The translations under genes and the position numbers were made by a program. Below the pieces are notes generated by a model. The model was not told where the DNA came from and did not search any database. It worked only from the letters and a program-made list of their open reading frames with translations. Below are positions 37,791 through 48,668 of a DNA stretch of 64,000 nucleotides, one piece after another; the first letter of the stretch is position 1; each line of letters starts with the position of its first letter. The stretch is from positions 82,052 through 146,051 of the forward strand of contig NZ_QOIO01000009.1 of assembly GCF_003332305.1 (NCBI RefSeq), read 5' to 3'. Origin of the DNA: Microvirga aerophila. GTDB taxonomy: Bacteria; Pseudomonadota; Alphaproteobacteria; Rhizobiales; Beijerinckiaceae.

Positions 37791-39070
37791 ACCATCACTT
37801 CGTCCGCGAAAAGCGGATCGACATCACGCGCCTGCCCAACGGGTTGACGGTCGCGACCGAGCAGATGCCCGAAATCGCCACCGCGACGCTGGGGGTCTGG
37901 GTTGGCACGGGCTCCCGCCACGAAATGGCGCACGAGCACGGCCTCTCGCACCTGATTGAGCATATGGCCTTCAAGGGCACCGCTCGCCGCTCCGCGCGTC
38001 AGATCGCCGAGGACATCGAGAATGTCGGCGGCGACATCAACGCGGCGACCAGCGTGGAACACACGAGCTACACGGCCCGGGTTCTCGGCGAGAACATCGA
38101 CGTGGCTCTCGACGTCCTTGGAGACATCCTCATCAACTCGGCCTTCGACGCCGCCGAGCTCGCCCGCGAGAAGAGCGTGATCCTGCAGGAATACGCCGCC
38201 GTCGAGGACACGCCGGACGATCTCATATACGACGCCTTCATGGAAGTGGCCTATGGCGGACAGCCCATCGGCCGGCCGATCCTGGGTACGCCGGACACCA
38301 TCAAGAGCTTCGACGAGGCGACCATCCGCGCCTTCATGGCGCGCGAATATGCGCCGGGCAAGATGGTGCTGGCGGCAGCTGGCGACGTGGACCATGCGCG
38401 AATCGTCGATACGGCGGAGCGCCTGTTCGGGGGGATGCCCAGTGTGGACGCCCGCGAGCCCGAGTCCGGCCTTTATTCGGGCGGCGAGAGGCGCATCTCT
38501 CGCAAGCTCGAACAGGCCACCCTGGTTCTCGGACTGCCGGGACTGTCCTTCAAGGATCCGGACTATTACGCCACCCATCTGTTCACCCATATTCTCGGCG
38601 GCGGGCTGACCTCCCGCCTGTGGCACGAGGTGCGGGAGAACCGGGGACTGGCTTATTCCATCGACGCGTTTCACTGGCCGTTTTCCGATACGGGCCTGTT
38701 CGGCATCGGAGCCGGCACGGCAGGCTCGGACGTGCGTGAACTGATGGATGTCACGCGGGAGTGCACGCGCCAAGCGACCGCCGACATCAGCGAGATCGAA
38801 ATGGTGCGCGCCAAGGCGCAGATGAAAGTGGCACTTCTCACAGCCCTCGAAACACCGGGCGGGCGGATCGAGCGTATCGCTCGCCAGCTCCTGTCCTGGG
38901 GCCGGATCGTTCCAAGCGATGAGATCGTCCTGAAGGTCGACGCTCTCACGGTCGACCAGGTTCAGGAAGCCGGCAAGCGCCTGCTTTGCGGCGACCCGAC
39001 GCTGGCGGCCATTGGTCCTATCAAAGGCTTGCCTTCCTTGGAAAAAATAGCATCCGGCCTTCGCGGCTGA
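37787..39070 (+). CDS. M16 family zinc peptidase (mitochondrial processing peptidase-like)
   Basis: A 427-residue M16B peptidase. The inverted zinc motif HLIEH is at 55-59 in SHLIEHMAFKGTARRSA, and the third ligand Glu is in the EKSVILQEYAAVEDTPDD region near 130-136. NVGGDINAATSVEHTSY and the C-terminal substrate-binding half complete the usual length. No signal peptide is seen, so it probably acts in the cytoplasm. It starts on the thrC stop (ATGA) and so is translationally coupled to it, an arrangement common in Hyphomicrobiales. Its bacterial substrate is not known. Confidence 0.93.
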   Translation: MNHHFVREKRIDITRLPNGLTVATEQMPEIATATLGVWVGTGSRHEMAHEHGLSHLIEHMAFKGTARRSARQIAEDIENVGGDINAATSVEHTSYTARVLGENIDVALDVLGDILINSAFDAAELAREKSVILQEYAAVEDTPDDLIYDAFMEVAYGGQPIGRPILGTPDTIKSFDEATIRAFMAREYAPGKMVLAAAGDVDHARIVDTAERLFGGMPSVDAREPESGLYSGGERRISRKLEQATLVLGLPGLSFKDPDYYATHLFTHILGGGLTSRLWHEVRENRGLAYSIDAFHWPFSDTGLFGIGAGTAGSDVRELMDVTRECTRQATADISEIEMVRAKAQMKVALLTALETPGGRIERIARQLLSWGRIVPSDEIVLKVDALTVDQVQEAGKRLLCGDPTLAAIGPIKGLPSLEKIASGLRG

Positions 39071-39140
39071 CGCGTTCGGGTCCCGCGGCCTGCCCTTTGG
39101 TCATGTCCGTGCGACCTCAATCCCGCCGCAAAGGGGCCTC

Positions 39141-42100
39141 ATGGGCGCTTGCTTAAACCTCACCCCTGAGTCTTGCGGACAAGTCGAACCGATCATCGAC
39201 TTCGCCTTGCCCTCAAGCCTCCTGACCGGTACCAATCCTGTTCCATTGTTTAGTACCGGACGAAAGACCGAAGCGTTGCGGATCGTTTCTTTCGCCATAA
39301 CCTTTCTCTTGGCGGCCTTCATGTGCCTCGCCCTGCCGTCCCACGGCTGGGCTGTCGAGGCCGTGCGCGTGGATCCCAAGACCAAGGCCATTGATCTCGC
39401 CCCGATGATCGAGCACTATCGCTCGGACGGGGATGAAATCCGTATTTCGACCGCTCCCGGACGCGACGGCATCGTGCGCCGGATCGCCGTCAAGGCGCGC
39501 GAGTCGGGCACCCGCCCCGACTGGATCGTGTTCGCGCTCACGAACGATACGGACGAGCAGGTCGACCGTCTTCTGGTTGCGCCGCATTTCCGCCTGACGG
39601 CCTCGGGCGTCATCTGGCCCGATCTCGGCTCTTCCCGCATCGCGGCTATTACCGCCAGCCAGGGCATCCGGCCCGACCGGGACGACAGCCCCGACGCGGA
39701 CGTGTTCCTGATCACCCTCGATCCGGGCACCACGGTCACCTTCGTGGCCGAGCTGCGCTCGTCGAGCCTCCCCCAGCTCCACCTGTGGGACTCGGACGCC
39801 TACAAGGAGCGGGTCAACGGGCTGACCCTCTATAAGGGCATCATCATCGGCATCGCGGGGCTGCTTGCCCTGTTCCTCACGATTGTCTTCGTCGTGAAGG
39901 GAGCACTGATTTTCCCGGCAGCGGCGGCGCTGGCCTGGGCGGTTCTCGCCTATGCGTGCATCGATTTCGGGTTCTTCCAGCGCATCTTCCCAATCACCGA
40001 GACGGTGGAGCAGATCTATCGCGCAGGCGCGGAGGCGGTGCTCGCCGCGACCCTTCTGGTGTTCCTGTTCGCTTATCTCAACCTCAACCGCTGGCACGTG
40101 CGCTACAGCCACGTAACGGCGTTCTGGCTCGTCTTTCTTGGGGCGCTGGTCGCGCTGGCCATTGTCGACCCTCCCGTGGCGTCCGGAGTCGCGCGGATTT
40201 CCGTCGCGGCGGTGGCGGGCATCGGCTTCGTGCTGGTGCTCCACCTCGCCACCCACGGCTATGACCGCGCCGTGATGCTCGTGCCCACATGGCTGCTCCT
40301 CATCGCCTGGGTGACAGCGGCGAGCTTCACCGTCATGGGGCAGCTCCAATCCGATCTCGTTCCACCCGCTCTGGTGGGTGGCCTCGTGCTGATCGTCATG
40401 CTCATCGGCTTCACGGTCATGCAGCATGCTTTCGCGGGAGGCGGCTTCACGCAGGGCTTCTTCAGCGACACGGAGCGGCGGGCCCTGGCCCTGGCGGGCG
40501 CGGGCGATATCGTGTTCGACTGGGACGTGGCCTCGGACAAGATCTTCGTCAGTCCTGAGGTGGAGCATCAGCTCGCCCTCAAGCGCGGCACCCTTGAGGG
40601 TCCCGCCTCCGCTTGGCTCGACCTGATCCACCCCTTCGACAAGGACCGGTACCGCGCCTCCCTCGACGCGGTGATCGAGCAGCGGCGCGGCCGCCTGCGG
40701 CAGGATTTCCGCCTGCGCTCGGCCTCGGGCGTCCATCACTGGTTCCGCCTCAAGGCCCGTCCCCTCATCGGCACGGACGGTGAAGTGCTCCGGATCGTCG
40801 GCACCCTGTCCGACGTAACGGACTCGAAGACCGCCGAGGAGCGCCTGCTTTACGACGCGGTGCACGACAATCTCACGAGCCTGCCCAATCGTCAGCTGTT
40901 CTTCGATCGGCTCGAGGCGGCCCTGACCTTTGCCAGCCAGGATGACGGCCTTCGCCCGACGGTTCTCGTCATCGACATCGACAGCCTCAAGAGCGCCAAC
41001 GATTCCGTCGGCTATGCGGCGGGCGATTCGATCCTGCTGACCCTTTCGCGTCGGCTCGGCCGCCTGCTCAAGCCGCAGGACACCCTGGCGCGCATCGCCG
41101 GGGACGAGTTCGCCATGATCCTGCTCTCGGAGCGGGAGCCCGACCGCATCATTGCCTTCGCGGACATGGTCAGGCGCGCCGTGACGACGCCCATCACTTA
41201 TGCGGAGCGCGAGATCTTTCTGACCGCTTCCCTGGGCATCGCCCTGCACGATCCGCAGATTGCCGCGCGCCGGGAGGAAGTGCTCAGGAACGCCGAGATC
41301 GCCATGGCTCATGCCAAGCGCCATGGGGGCGACCGGATCGAGGTTTTCCGGCCCACCATGCGTTCGGACCGCAGCGACCATTTCACCCTAGAGGCTGATC
41401 TGCGCCGCGCGCTCGAACGCAACGAGATGAAGGTGCTCTTCAAGCCGATCGTCCGGCTGGAGGACCGAACCATCGCAGGCTTCGAATCGATGCTGCGCTG
41501 GGATCATCCCCGCCTCGGCCGCATGATTCCGAAGGACTTCCTGTCGATCGCCGAGGAGACGGGCCTCATCGTCTCCTTGAGCTTCTTCCTGCTGGAGCAG
41601 ACGGCTCGGGAACTCGCCGTCTGGCAGAACGCCCTCGAGGTCGATCCGCCGATCTTCGCCAGCGTGAACATGTCGAGCCACCACCTGCTGCGGCACGACC
41701 TTCTGCAGGACGTGAAGGCGGTGCTCACCCGGACGGGGGTCCTCCCCGGCTCCCTCAAGATCGAGATGACCGAGGGCTTGGTCATGGAGAACCCGGAATA
41801 TTCGGCCCAGATGCTGGCGAGGCTCAAGGACCTTGGAGCAGGCCTGTCCCTGGACGATTTCGGAACGGGCTACTCCGCCCTCTCCTATCTGCTGCGGTTC
41901 CCGTTCGACACGATCAAGGTCGACGAATCCTTCGTGCGACAGATGGCAGGCGGAAAGCCCGTGATCCTGCGCTCCATCATCAAGATGGCCCATGAGCTCG
42001 GCATGGAGATCGTGGCGGAAGGGGCAGAAACCGAGTCGGAGGCCATCGAGCTCTACCAGCTAGGGTGCGAGTATGCGCAAGGGCCAGTCTTCGGCGAGCC

Positions 42101-42155
42101 TATGTCGATCCTGCAGGCCCGTCAGCTGGTGGGCGCCGCTCCCGAGGCTGCCTGA
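39141..42155 (+). CDS. Membrane sensor with PAS, GGDEF and EAL domains (cyclic-di-GMP turnover)
   Basis: A 1004-residue protein. An N-terminal signal helix (about 46-70) leads to a periplasmic beta domain (about 75-225), like 7TMR-DISMED_2 proteins. Seven or so membrane helices (about 230-430), a PAS domain (about 445-560), GGDEF (about 570-735) and EAL (about 745-995) follow. The GGDEF signature reads AGDEF. The first EAL signature reads ESM, keeping the Glu but not the Leu. Other EAL residues are present: VNMSS, EMTE, LDDFGTG and IKVDE. It may therefore be mainly a phosphodiesterase or bifunctional. The start is uncertain: about 40 polar residues precede the signal helix, so a later TTG (39247 or 39276) is likely. 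Confidence 0.88.
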   Translation: MGACLNLTPESCGQVEPIIDFALPSSLLTGTNPVPLFSTGRKTEALRIVSFAITFLLAAFMCLALPSHGWAVEAVRVDPKTKAIDLAPMIEHYRSDGDEIRISTAPGRDGIVRRIAVKARESGTRPDWIVFALTNDTDEQVDRLLVAPHFRLTASGVIWPDLGSSRIAAITASQGIRPDRDDSPDADVFLITLDPGTTVTFVAELRSSSLPQLHLWDSDAYKERVNGLTLYKGIIIGIAGLLALFLTIVFVVKGALIFPAAAALAWAVLAYACIDFGFFQRIFPITETVEQIYRAGAEAVLAATLLVFLFAYLNLNRWHVRYSHVTAFWLVFLGALVALAIVDPPVASGVARISVAAVAGIGFVLVLHLATHGYDRAVMLVPTWLLLIAWVTAASFTVMGQLQSDLVPPALVGGLVLIVMLIGFTVMQHAFAGGGFTQGFFSDTERRALALAGAGDIVFDWDVASDKIFVSPEVEHQLALKRGTLEGPASAWLDLIHPFDKDRYRASLDAVIEQRRGRLRQDFRLRSASGVHHWFRLKARPLIGTDGEVLRIVGTLSDVTDSKTAEERLLYDAVHDNLTSLPNRQLFFDRLEAALTFASQDDGLRPTVLVIDIDSLKSANDSVGYAAGDSILLTLSRRLGRLLKPQDTLARIAGDEFAMILLSEREPDRIIAFADMVRRAVTTPITYAEREIFLTASLGIALHDPQIAARREEVLRNAEIAMAHAKRHGGDRIEVFRPTMRSDRSDHFTLEADLRRALERNEMKVLFKPIVRLEDRTIAGFESMLRWDHPRLGRMIPKDFLSIAEETGLIVSLSFFLLEQTARELAVWQNALEVDPPIFASVNMSSHHLLRHDLLQDVKAVLTRTGVLPGSLKIEMTEGLVMENPEYSAQMLARLKDLGAGLSLDDFGTGYSALSYLLRFPFDTIKVDESFVRQMAGGKPVILRSIIKMAHELGMEIVAEGAETESEAIELYQLGCEYAQGPVFGEPMSILQARQLVGAAPEAA

Positions 42156-42158
42156 CGA

Positions 42159-42770
42159 TCAGGCGTGGCCGGCCTGCATCGACAGCATGGCCGGCTCGAT
42201 GCCGAGGCGGCGCAGGGCGAGGTCATAGCGGGCATCGACGGACGCCTTGAAGATCAGCTCGGAGTCGGCCGGGCAGTTCAGCCAGCCATTGGACTGGATT
42301 TCGAGTTCGAGCTGGCCTGCCCCCCACCCGGCGTAGCCCAGCGCCAGCACGGCATTCTCGGGGCCGTCGCCACGGGCGATTGCCCGCAGGATATCCACCG
42401 TGGCGGTCAGGCAGACGCTGTCATCGATGGGAAGAGTCGATTGGGCGATATGGAAGTCCGGCGAATGCAGCACGAAGCCGCGGCTCGTTTCGACAGGACC
42501 GCCCATGAGAACCTGCATCTGTCCCACCCGCTGCGGCAGGCGGATGCGCTCGAGTTCAGGGATGATCTCGAGCTGGACCAGCAGATCGGGGAGGCTCAGG
42601 TTGGCGGCCGGGCGGTTGAGGACGATGCCCATCGCGCCCTCGGACGAGTGGGCGCAGACATAGATGACGGCGCGCGAGAAGCGTTCGTCCGTCATCCCGG
42701 GCATGGCCACGAGGAACTGGCCATCGAGGTAGTTGGTGCCGGCATCGTACGGGCTCGAATAAAGGCTCAT
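42159..42770 (-). CDS. YqgE/AlgH family protein
   Basis: A 203-residue soluble protein of the UPF0301 (YqgE/AlgH) family. Family marks are [29 protein letters not shown] near the start, [10 protein letters not shown] near residue 50, and [29 protein letters not shown] comes further on. The function is not settled. The ATG at 42768-42770 was chosen over an upstream in-frame start by homology with the family N-terminus. It converges on the GGDEF-EAL gene (3 bp between stops) and is divergent from the DsbD-N gene. Confidence 0.93.
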   Translation of the reverse strand: MSLYSSPYDAGTNYLDGQFLVAMPGMTDERFSRAVIYVCAHSSEGAMGIVLNRPAANLSLPDLLVQLEIIPELERIRLPQRVGQMQVLMGGPVETSRGFVLHSPDFHIAQSTLPIDDSVCLTATVDILRAIARGDGPENAVLALGYAGWGAGQLELEIQSNGWLNCPADSELIFKASVDARYDLALRRLGIEPAMLSMQAGHA

Positions 42771-42876
42771 GTCTCGACTTCTGCGTTGCCGGGCCGGCAG
42801 CCCGATCACAGGATCGTGGATGGCAAGCCCGAAGATAAACCGCATAAGGGAAGCGCGTCAGGGAGGCGTCAGTTCC

Positions 42877-43704
42877 ATGACAACTATGTTCCGTATCGCT
42901 CCGGCCGTCTTTTTTCCAATATTGTGTCTTTTGCCAGCCTTTGCACAACCCCAGGAATCGCCATGGGTCCAGGGCCTGCACTCGCGCGCGCGCCTGATCT
43001 CGGGGGGTCCGGACGGAGACCGGCAGCTTGCCGGGATCGAAATCGTTCTCGACTCGGGCTTTAAGACCTACTGGCGAACGCCGGGAGAATCTGGCCTCCC
43101 TCCTCGTTTCGACTGGTCGGGATCGGAAAATGTCTCGTCGGCAGAAATCCTATGGCCGGCCCCGACCCGTCAAGAGGATGCCGGGGGCATCGCCTATGTG
43201 TACGGCCGCCAGATCGTCCTTCCGGTGCGCGTGACCCCGGCGGATCCGGGAAAGCCCGTCAGGCTGGCTCTTTCCGTCGATTATGGGGTCTGCAAGGACA
43301 TCTGTATTCCGGCCCATGCGGATTTGACCGCAACATTATCGGCGGATGGCCCGCATCGGGCAGCACTCGACAAGGCGCTGGCGCAGGTTCCACGCCCGCA
43401 ACCCTTGGGAGCGAAGGCTCCCCTCTCCATTGCGACCCTGGAGCCGGCGAATCCGCAGGGCAAGCCTGGAATTTTGGTTACCGTGCGGGCGCCGGACGGG
43501 ACACGCCCCACCCTTTTCGCCGAAGGGCCTGAAAACTGGTATCTCTCAACATCCCTGCCGGATGACGCCAACCGGTTTACCGTAACGGTCGAGGAGAAGC
43601 CGAAGGATGCGGCGGGCTCCGTCCCCGTTCGCTTGACCCTCGTTTCCGGTGAACAGGCCGTCGAGACGGAAGTCAGTCTCGACGGCGAACGGACGCCACG
43701 CTAG
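42877..43704 (+). CDS. Secreted protein with DsbD N-terminal-type domain
   Basis: A 275-residue exported protein. The signal peptide is at about 1-22 (MTTMFRIAPAVFFPILCLLPAFAQ, cut after AFAQ). The mature part matches the disulfide-interchange domain of DsbD (DsbC/D-N). A GFKTYWRTPGESGLPPRFDW segment is near residue 66, and the redox cysteine pair is in SVDYGVCKDICIPAHADL. The membrane and thioredoxin domains of full DsbD are missing. Alone it could receive electrons from CcdA-like partners or work in copper or cytochrome c handling. The peroxiredoxin gene follows 42 bp later. Confidence 0.85.
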   Translation: MTTMFRIAPAVFFPILCLLPAFAQPQESPWVQGLHSRARLISGGPDGDRQLAGIEIVLDSGFKTYWRTPGESGLPPRFDWSGSENVSSAEILWPAPTRQEDAGGIAYVYGRQIVLPVRVTPADPGKPVRLALSVDYGVCKDICIPAHADLTATLSADGPHRAALDKALAQVPRPQPLGAKAPLSIATLEPANPQGKPGILVTVRAPDGTRPTLFAEGPENWYLSTSLPDDANRFTVTVEEKPKDAAGSVPVRLTLVSGEQAVETEVSLDGERTPR

Positions 43705-43746
43705 TGAAGGGGCATCGTGCGTCAGCATAGCCCCGGAGAAGAACCC

Positions 43747-44229
43747 ATGACGATCCAGGTTGGAGAACGCCTGCCTCAGACCACCTTCCGCATCATGACG
43801 TCGGAGGGGCCTGTGGCAAAGACGACGGATGACCTCTTCAAGGGCCGCAAGGTCGTTCTCGTGGCCGTGCCGGGCGCCTTCACGCCCACCTGCCACCGCA
43901 ACCATCTGCCGGGCTATGTGGAGAAGAAGGACGAGATCAGGGCGAAGGGCGTGGAGGCCATTCTGGTCACGTCCGTGAATGACGTTTTCGTTCTCGACGC
44001 CTGGTCCAAGACGGCCGGAGCCGAGGGAATCGACTTCATTTCGGACGGCAACGGCGACTTCGCCAAGGCTCTCGGCCTCTCCATGGACGGCACGGGCTTC
44101 GGCCTGGGCACCCGCTCGCAGCGCTACGCCATGGTGGTCGACGACGGGGTGGTGAAATCGCTCAATGTCGAGGATACGCCGTCGAAGGCTCAGGTTTCAG
44201 GGGCTGAGAACCTGCTCAAGGATCTCTGA
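43747..44229 (+). CDS. Peroxiredoxin, Prx5 type
   Basis: A 160-residue atypical peroxiredoxin of the Prx5/AhpC-TSA redoxin group. The peroxidatic Cys49 lies in PGAFTPTCHRNHLPGY, with the conserved Pro, Thr and later Arg (GTRSQRYAMVV). It reduces hydrogen peroxide and alkyl hydroperoxides, with glutathione or thioredoxin as likely donor. The ATG at 43747 follows GGAGAAGAACCC. It follows the DsbD-N type gene on the same strand and converges on rnhA. Confidence 0.93.
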   Translation: MTIQVGERLPQTTFRIMTSEGPVAKTTDDLFKGRKVVLVAVPGAFTPTCHRNHLPGYVEKKDEIRAKGVEAILVTSVNDVFVLDAWSKTAGAEGIDFISDGNGDFAKALGLSMDGTGFGLGTRSQRYAMVVDDGVVKSLNVEDTPSKAQVSGAENLLKDL

Positions 44230-44256
44230 ACCCGCGACAGAGTTGAAAGCCTTCGC

Positions 44257-44745
44257 TCACCTGCCGGCGAGCGAGGACTTGCCATTCAGGCCATTGCCAT
44301 TGCCCTTGAAGGGCCGCATGGCGGCGACAGCCAGCTCATCGACCCGGATGTTGATGGGATCGTCCGCGTGGCCCTTCACCCAATGCCATGAGACCTTGTG
44401 TCGGGAGGCCGCCTCGTCGAGCTCCCGCCACAGGTCCTCGTTCTTTACCGGCTTGTTGTCGGCGGTGCGCCAGCCGCGCCGTTTCCAATTGCTCATCCAG
44501 GACGTGATGCCCTGGCGCACATATTGGGAATCCGTATAGAGATCCACGATGCACGGACGCTTGAGCGCGTTCAGCCCCTCGATGGCGGCCCGGATCTCCA
44601 TGCGATTGTTGGTCGTATGCGCCTCCCCGCCCGAGACTTCCTTCTCGGTTCCCTTGAAGGACAGGATTGCCCCCCAGCCGCCCGGACCGGGATTCCCCGA
44701 GCAGGCGCCGTCCGTATAGATCGTGACGCGTTCAGGCTCGCTCAT
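44257..44745 (-). CDS. rnhA: Ribonuclease HI
   Basis: A 162-residue RNase HI that degrades RNA in RNA-DNA hybrids. The catalytic acids are in [18 protein letters not shown] (Asp12 by this start), [13 protein letters not shown] (Glu) and [10 protein letters not shown] (Asp), with the last Asp after WVKGHADDP. The gene starts on the thrB stop (ATGA overlap), so it is translationally coupled. The order ispH-thrB-rnhA is conserved in Hyphomicrobiales. It is the second RNase H gene in this window. Confidence 0.96.
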   Translation of the reverse strand: MSEPERVTIYTDGACSGNPGPGGWGAILSFKGTEKEVSGGEAHTTNNRMEIRAAIEGLNALKRPCIVDLYTDSQYVRQGITSWMSNWKRRGWRTADNKPVKNEDLWRELDEAASRHKVSWHWVKGHADDPINIRVDELAVAAMRPFKGNGNGLNGKSSLAGR

Positions 44746-45707
44746 GCGTCGAGTCCATATTCGCGGGCATGCCTGACATGGCGGTGGAAGTTGAGCTTGC
44801 GGTCATATTCGAGGGGGTCCTTGGGCTTCACTAGGGCGCCGGGCGGCACGTTGAGCCAGTCCACCAGCCGGGTCAGCATGAAACGCATGGCCGAACCGCG
44901 GCAGAGGATCGGCAGGGCCTCCACCTCTTCGGACTTCAAGCGCCGTACGGCCTGATACCCGGCGATCATCGCCTGGCCCTTGGTGAGATTGAACGATCCG
45001 TCTGCTTCGAAGCACCAAGCATTGAGGCAGATCGCCAGGTCGTACGCAAAGGCGTCCGTGCAGGCGAAGTAGAAGTCGATCAGGCCCGACACCTTCGGGC
45101 CGATGAAGAACACGTTGTCGGTGAAGAGATCGGCATGGATGACGCCGGACGGCAGCCCGCTCGGCCAAACCGATTTCAACGCCTCGAGCTCGCGCCCGGT
45201 TCTCTCGGCCAGGCGCGCCGAAACTGTGTCCGCCTGGGCCCCGGCCTGCGCGAAAAGCGGCGGCCAGCTGTCGAACGACAGGGCGTTGGGTCGCGTCATC
45301 CCAAAATCCTGGCCGGCCAGATGAAGGTTCGCCAGCGCACCGCCCAAAGCCGCGCAGTGCTGCGCGGTGGGACGACGGATCGCGATGCCGTCCAGGAATG
45401 TGATGATCGCCGCAGGCCGGCCCGCGACCCGGCCGAGGGGTTCGCCCTTGCGGTTGCTGACCGGAAGAGGACAGTTCAGGCCCTTGTTGGCCAAATGCTG
45501 CATCAGCCCCAGAAAGAAGGGCAGATCAGCTTCCCGCACCCGCTTCTCGTAGAGCGTCAGGATGTATGAGCCCTGGGTGGTGTGGAGAAAGTAATTCGTG
45601 TTCTCCACGCCCTCGGCGATGCCCTTGTAGGACAGCACCGTGCCGATATCGTAGGTGTCGAGAAAAGCCGACAGCTCCTCGTCCGTGACTTCCGTATAGA
45701 CTGCCAC
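44742..45707 (-). CDS. thrB: Homoserine kinase, ThrB2 (choline kinase-like) type
   Basis: A 321-residue homoserine kinase of the aminoglycoside-phosphotransferase fold, not the GHMP fold. It phosphorylates homoserine for threonine synthase. The start [22 protein letters not shown] and [14 protein letters not shown] are typical. The Brenner-type catalytic loop is [14 protein letters not shown] near residue 193, and [20 protein letters not shown] carries the Mg-binding Asp. It sits 3 bp after ispH and overlaps rnhA by 4 bases. Its pathway partner thrC is about 7 kb away. Confidence 0.95.
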   Translation of the reverse strand: MAVYTEVTDEELSAFLDTYDIGTVLSYKGIAEGVENTNYFLHTTQGSYILTLYEKRVREADLPFFLGLMQHLANKGLNCPLPVSNRKGEPLGRVAGRPAAIITFLDGIAIRRPTAQHCAALGGALANLHLAGQDFGMTRPNALSFDSWPPLFAQAGAQADTVSARLAERTGRELEALKSVWPSGLPSGVIHADLFTDNVFFIGPKVSGLIDFYFACTDAFAYDLAICLNAWCFEADGSFNLTKGQAMIAGYQAVRRLKSEEVEALPILCRGSAMRFMLTRLVDWLNVPPGALVKPKDPLEYDRKLNFHRHVRHAREYGLDA

Positions 45708-45710
45708 TCT

Positions 45711-46670
<960 letters not shown>

Positions 46671-46814
46671 GATGCGGCGATGTGGCGAGACGGGGCCCCT
46701 CCTGTCAAGCGGGAGCGACGCTTATTCGCGGCCGCGCCTATCCCAAGAAACGCTCGCGCTTCCGGAAAAGACTCCCTAGAAAGGTGCACGACAATCCATT
46801 TCCCCTGATGATCG

Positions 46815-48668
46815 ATGGCAAACGCGGCTTCCCACGTCAGCTTCCTCCCGCCCATCCTGACCTTTTGCGGAGCCGCGGCCGTCGCCGTTCCGCTCTTCAG
46901 GTTCATGGGTCTCAGCGCCGTTCTCGGCTATCTGGCTGCGGGCGTCGTCATCGGCCCGTCGGCGCTTGGGCTCGTCGGCGATCCTGAGACGATCGGAACC
47001 GTGGCCGAACTTGGCGTCGTGCTCCTGCTGTTCATCGTCGGGCTGGAGCTGAAGATATCTCACCTTTGGTCGATGAAGAGAGACATTTTCGGCCTTGGCT
47101 TCGTCCAGATGGCCATCACGGCGGTCTGTTTGGGAAGCGTGTCGGTTTATGTCGGGTTCGCGCCACAGGCCGCCGTCGTCACCGGCATTGCCGTGGCGCT
47201 TTCGGCAACCGCCATCGCGCTCCAGATGCTGGGGGAGCGCAACGACCTTCAGACGCCCTATGGCCAGCGATCCTTCGCGATCCTGCTGTTCCAGGATATC
47301 TCGGTCGTTCCGGTCCTGGCCCTCCTGCCGCTTCTGGCCTCGGGTCTCACCGCGGTGGAGCAGGACTCCCTCGGCGACCGCCTGATCAATCTCGCCGAAA
47401 CCGTCGCAGCGGTGGCAGCCGTCGTGCTTGTCGGCCGCTACGGCCTCAACCCGTTCTTCAGGGTCCTGGCCCGCAGCGGCGCGCGCGAGGTCATGACCGC
47501 CTCGGCGCTCCTTGTCGTTCTCGGTGCGGCCCTTCTCATGGAAGAGGTCGGCCTGTCCATGGCCATGGGAGCCTTCCTGGCCGGGCTGCTGCTCGCCGAA
47601 TCGAATTTCCGCCACCAGCTGGAGGCGGATATCGAACCCTTCCGCGGCATGCTGCTCGGTCTGTTTTTCATGAGCGTGGGGATGTCCATCGACCTTGCCC
47701 TCGTGCGCCAGCAGTGGATGCTGCTGGCGGTCGCGGCCCCTGGCGTGATCCTGGCCAAGACCGTGATCATCACGCTTCTGTCACGGGTTTTCGGCGCAAC
47801 CTGGCGCGATGGCCTACGGTCGGGGGTGCTTCTGTGCCCGGCGGGCGAGTTCGCGTTCGTGCTGGTTCCGGTCGCCCTGGGGCTGGGCCTGATGTCCTCA
47901 GGGGAGGCGCAGCTCGTCACCGCCTTGGCGGCCGTCACCATGCTGCTTGGCCCTATCATGGCGACCCTCCTCGAAAGGACCTTGGAAAAGCGCCAGGACG
48001 TCGAGAACCATCCTGGAGCCGAGGGGTTTGCGGGACATGAAGGCGAGCTCTCGAGCCGCGTTCTCGTCATCGGCTTCGGGCGCTTCGGCCAAATCGTCAA
48101 TCAGGTCCTGCTCGCACAGGGCATCGAGCCCACCGTGATCGACAGGGATGTGGAACGCATCCGGGACGCGGGCCGTTTCGGCCTCAAGATTTATTATGGA
48201 GATGGCGCCCGCCTTGACGTGCTTCGTGCGGCGGGGGCCGAGAAAGCCGAAATGATTTGCGTCTGCACGGACGATCCTGCGACCACCTTGAAGATCGTCG
48301 AGATCATCCATGAAAACTTCAGGAATGCCCGCAGCTTCGTTCGCGCCTACGACCGTGTTCATGCGGTCGAACTGATGAACATGGAAGTGGATTTTCATCA
48401 GCGGGAGGTCTTCGAATCCGCCATCACGTTCAGCCGCGCGGCGCTGGAAGAACTTGGGACGGATCCGGAAACGGCCGTCGCCATCGCCAACGATGTGCGC
48501 AAGCGCGATATTGCCCGCCTCATCCTCCAGAAAGCCGAGGGCTCGATGGGCGGGGCAGAACTCATGGTCGGAGCCAAGATCACGCCGCAGCCTCTTGAGA
48601 CGCCTGCCGGACGAGCCCGGGGCCTTAGCGCCGAGACGAGAGACATCCTCGGCGAAGGCGTTTTCTAG
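46815..48668 (+). CDS. Monovalent cation:proton antiporter-2 (KefB/KefC type)
   Basis: A 617-residue CPA2 transporter. The antiporter domain (about 10-385) has twelve or so helices, with VLGYLAAGVVIGPSALGLV near 37 and the FQDISVVPVLALLPLL motif with the transport Asp near 160. A TrkA-N (RCK) domain follows (about 410-525), with the nucleotide-binding start VLVIGFGRFGQIVNQVLLAQ. It probably moves K+ or Na+ against protons under control of a bound nucleotide. No ancillary kefF- or kefG-like gene is adjacent. The next gene, a MATE exporter, begins directly on the base after the stop. Confidence 0.92.
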   Translation: MANAASHVSFLPPILTFCGAAAVAVPLFRFMGLSAVLGYLAAGVVIGPSALGLVGDPETIGTVAELGVVLLLFIVGLELKISHLWSMKRDIFGLGFVQMAITAVCLGSVSVYVGFAPQAAVVTGIAVALSATAIALQMLGERNDLQTPYGQRSFAILLFQDISVVPVLALLPLLASGLTAVEQDSLGDRLINLAETVAAVAAVVLVGRYGLNPFFRVLARSGAREVMTASALLVVLGAALLMEEVGLSMAMGAFLAGLLLAESNFRHQLEADIEPFRGMLLGLFFMSVGMSIDLALVRQQWMLLAVAAPGVILAKTVIITLLSRVFGATWRDGLRSGVLLCPAGEFAFVLVPVALGLGLMSSGEAQLVTALAAVTMLLGPIMATLLERTLEKRQDVENHPGAEGFAGHEGELSSRVLVIGFGRFGQIVNQVLLAQGIEPTVIDRDVERIRDAGRFGLKIYYGDGARLDVLRAAGAEKAEMICVCTDDPATTLKIVEIIHENFRNARSFVRAYDRVHAVELMNMEVDFHQREVFESAITFSRAALEELGTDPETAVAIANDVRKRDIARLILQKAEGSMGGAELMVGAKITPQPLETPAGRARGLSAETRDILGEGVF

